Below are positions 62,055-64,000 of a stretch of 64,000 nt of DNA, piece by piece. The first letter of the stretch is position 1, and every line of letters starts with the position of its first letter. The DNA comes from Nostoc linckia NIES-25 (lineage in GTDB: Bacteria; Cyanobacteriota; Cyanobacteriia; Cyanobacteriales; Nostocaceae): assembly GCF_002368035.1 (NCBI RefSeq), contig NZ_AP018225.1, forward strand, positions 1 to 64,000. The letters run 5' to 3'. Under the pieces are notes generated by a model, which saw only the letters and a list, made by a program, of their open reading frames with translations, was not told where the DNA came from and ran no database searches. The position numbers and the translations under genes were made by a program.

Positions 62055-64000
62055 ATGAAAGAAGAGATTAGAAAAGTCAATCAGAGCTTAGGGGAAAGTC
62101 CAAAATTTGGGCCATTTACTGGCAGGCAGTTCGTTATTTTCGCTGGGGTATTTTGTGTAGTTTTTGGACTTTTCAGCTTACTTTTGGGGTTGGATATTTT
62201 TTGGGGCTTAGGCTTTGCATTTTGGGCTAGTCTATCAGTAGCATTATTATCAGGTGATAAGCCTTATCTTTACTGGTCAAAAATTTACCCCATTATCCCA
62301 CGATGGACACGAGGATATGCTACTTATTCTTCTGCACAACATAAGAAAAAAGTCGGAACAAAACGAGTCAAGTTGACTCGTTCATCTAAACCTAAAACTC
62401 TCAATCCCTTTGAAGATTGGTTAGACCTGACTACTATAGTGAGGTTAAAGAAAGATTCCTACCTGATAGGAGCTTATCTACTTAGTAAAAAGCACTTGAC
62501 TGAAAGTAGTAATACCCTACAGCTAATTTTCGGTTATTCTTGCACTGGCATTCATCCTTTATTCAACTCCGAACTTGAAATAGAAGCTGTTGCTCAAGCT
62601 TTTGAAAATAGCTGTAAAGAAATCCCATCAGGCGAAAAAATCACTTTTAGATGGAGTGATTTCTGTGATGATAGCGATAGCGAAGAATATTTAATGCAAC
62701 GTCTTAACAGTCCAGCCTCTCTAGAGTGTGAATTCTTAGATTGGGGAAGACTTGCTCGTACTCAAAAACTAACAAAGGAGAAGGCACGTAAGAATATCAA
62801 TCTAAATATCTTTTGGTCATTTACTGTAACTTCAGAAGCTTTAGAAACCTCAGATCCAGTAGATAAGCTTTTGCTAAAACTCACCAACTTCTTACAAAGA
62901 AGATTTACAGATTCAGGAGCCAACCAAATTACCCAAAAGCGATTTACGCAAATTTTAACCAAGGGGATTGAAGCCTCGTTAAGATACCAGCAGATTCTAT
63001 CAGAGATGGGATTAAATCCTCAGCCCAAAACTGATAAAGACTTGTGGAGAGACCTTTGTAAAAATATTGGGGCTAAAGAGGTAATTATTCCTCATACTTT
63101 GGTATTTGATGACCAAGGCTTGAGAGAAGAAATTGATGAAAAAGCTTTGTTGGATAAGCCAATCGAGATTATCAATCAGCCTCACCTCAGTTCAATCATC
63201 CTCAACAATGGTGTGCCCTTTGCAGATAAGCGATGGATTTGCTTACCAAATGGGGAGAAAAAGAAGTATGTCGGAGTAATGGTACTAACCCGCAAACCAG
63301 AAATTTTCGCCTCTACTAGACATCAAATTCGTTTCCTGTGGGATTTATTTTCGCGTAACAATATTTTTGATGTTGAGATCCTCACTGAATTTTCTCCAGC
63401 TGACCGAGGGATTACCCGTGCTGCACAACAGATGATTACCAAGCGCTCAAGGGCGTTGGATTTGAATGTGCAGCAGAAAAAATCAATTGATGTTAGCGCT
63501 CAAATCAATGTTGAACGGTCAGTAGAGGCACAAAGGCAACTATATACAGGAGATGCACCGTTAAATTTGAGCTTGGTAGTGTTGGTTTATCGAGATACAC
63601 CAGAGGAAATTGATGATGCCTGTCGATTAATTTCTGGCTATATTTCACAACCTACAGAGCTTACCCGTGAATATGAATATGCTTGGCTAATTTGGCTGCA
63701 AACTTTGTTAATCAGGCTTGAACCTATTTTGATGCGCCCGTACAATCGGCGGCAAACCTTCTTTGCCAGTGAAATTCTGGGACTGACTAACATAGTGCAG
63801 AATAGCCCCGCCGATAATCAAGGGTTTGAGTTAATTGCAGATGAAGGAGATTCACCAGTAAAAATTGACTTATCAAAAACCAAAAATATATTGATTTTAG
63901 GTACAACAGGTTCAGGTAAATCAGTCTTAGTTGCTTCTATCATTGCCGAGTGCCAAGCTCAGGATATGAGCGTTTTGATGATTGACCTGCCCAACGACGA
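62055..64000 (+). CDS. VirB4/TraC-like conjugation ATPase (3' end outside window)
   Basis: The frame from the ATG at 62055 runs without stops to the end of the window (648 residues). Two membrane segments occur early (FVIFAGVFCVVFGLFSLL; GLGFAFWASLSVALL), similar to VirB3-VirB4 fusions. A long N-terminal domain follows, and the Walker A motif LGTTGSGKSVLVASI lies at about 614-628. Motifs after it are cut off. It powers the type IV secretion channel and, with the pilin, marks the start of a transfer cluster continuing downstream. Confidence 0.85.
   Translation, partial: MKEEIRKVNQSLGESPKFGPFTGRQFVIFAGVFCVVFGLFSLLLGLDIFWGLGFAFWASLSVALLSGDKPYLYWSKIYPIIPRWTRGYATYSSAQHKKKVGTKRVKLTRSSKPKTLNPFEDWLDLTTIVRLKKDSYLIGAYLLSKKHLTESSNTLQLIFGYSCTGIHPLFNSELEIEAVAQAFENSCKEIPSGEKITFRWSDFCDDSDSEEYLMQRLNSPASLECEFLDWGRLARTQKLTKEKARKNINLNIFWSFTVTSEALETSDPVDKLLLKLTNFLQRRFTDSGANQITQKRFTQILTKGIEASLRYQQILSEMGLNPQPKTDKDLWRDLCKNIGAKEVIIPHTLVFDDQGLREEIDEKALLDKPIEIINQPHLSSIILNNGVPFADKRWICLPNGEKKKYVGVMVLTRKPEIFASTRHQIRFLWDLFSRNNIFDVEILTEFSPADRGITRAAQQMITKRSRALDLNVQQKKSIDVSAQINVERSVEAQRQLYTGDAPLNLSLVVLVYRDTPEEIDDACRLISGYISQPTELTREYEYAWLIWLQTLLIRLEPILMRPYNRRQTFFASEILGLTNIVQNSPADNQGFELIADEGDSPVKIDLSKTKNILILGTTGSGKSVLVASIIAECQAQDMSVLMIDLPND

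Overview
This window reads as part of a large plasmid (or plasmid-like element) of a filamentous cyanobacterium, most likely of the Nostocales. The evidence is frequent GCGATCGC (HIP1) octamers, protein families typical of Nostoc-type genomes (TPR-CHAT protein, Ser/Thr kinases with TPRs, HEAT-like ELLPEALAAA repeats), and a plasmid backbone: ParA/ParB, a ParM/StbA-like actin ATPase, a primase-polymerase-like replication protein, a coupling-protein-like ATPase, a VirB2-like pilin and a VirB4-like ATPase. I saw no rRNA, tRNA, CRISPR array or insertion sequence.

Layout. (1) 1-2831: 3' end of a HEAT-like repeat protein and a CoiA-like nuclease. (2) 2889-17081: a DNA-targeting defence locus on the minus strand: PLD-SNF2 helicase, DUF1156-type adenine methyltransferase, PIN-like nuclease, XRE-ImmA/IrrE regulator, a 142-aa protein and a DUF499-type ATPase. 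A plus-strand ubiquitin-like module sits inside it (YjzC-like protein, Ubl, E2-like protein without cysteine, JAB-E1 fusion). (3) 17290-21837: small Cys protein, TPR-CHAT caspase-like protein and a convergent 136-aa protein. (4) 21838-24008: parAB with candidate centromere repeats. (5) 24109-29069: a Ser/Thr kinase fused to an SF1 helicase, translationally coupled to a PLD-nuclease protein. (6) 29323-32315: a two-gene PIN-type locus, a tyrosine recombinase and a small Rpn-tail-like ORF. (7) 32351-49347: about 17 kb of collinear minus-strand genes forming one signalling or conflict system. In transcription order these are three P-loop GTPases, a large GTPase-associated-type membrane protein, a membrane protein with FHA-like tail, a vWA membrane protein, four paralogous lipoproteins, a 126-aa protein, a second vWA protein, an FHA protein, a PP2C phosphatase and a Ser/Thr kinase. 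(8) 49580-56739: a tightly overlapping plasmid operon headed by parM. It contains two small RHH-like proteins, one too short for a normal ORF threshold, one apparently frameshifted gene, and a coupling-type ATPase. (9) 57093-64000: an XRE repressor, a 1.2-kb structured non-coding stretch, the replication primase, and the start of a conjugation cluster that runs off the window.

How it fits together: the plasmid backbone (partition, replication, transfer) carries at least four conflict or defence modules. The best candidates for an undescribed system are the kinase-helicase plus PLD pair, the Cys-less E2 ubiquitin-like module embedded in the DUF499/DUF1156 locus under a paired operator, and the kinase/phosphatase/FHA/vWA/lipoprotein/GTPase operon. 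All functions are inferred by motif reading; no database search was run.
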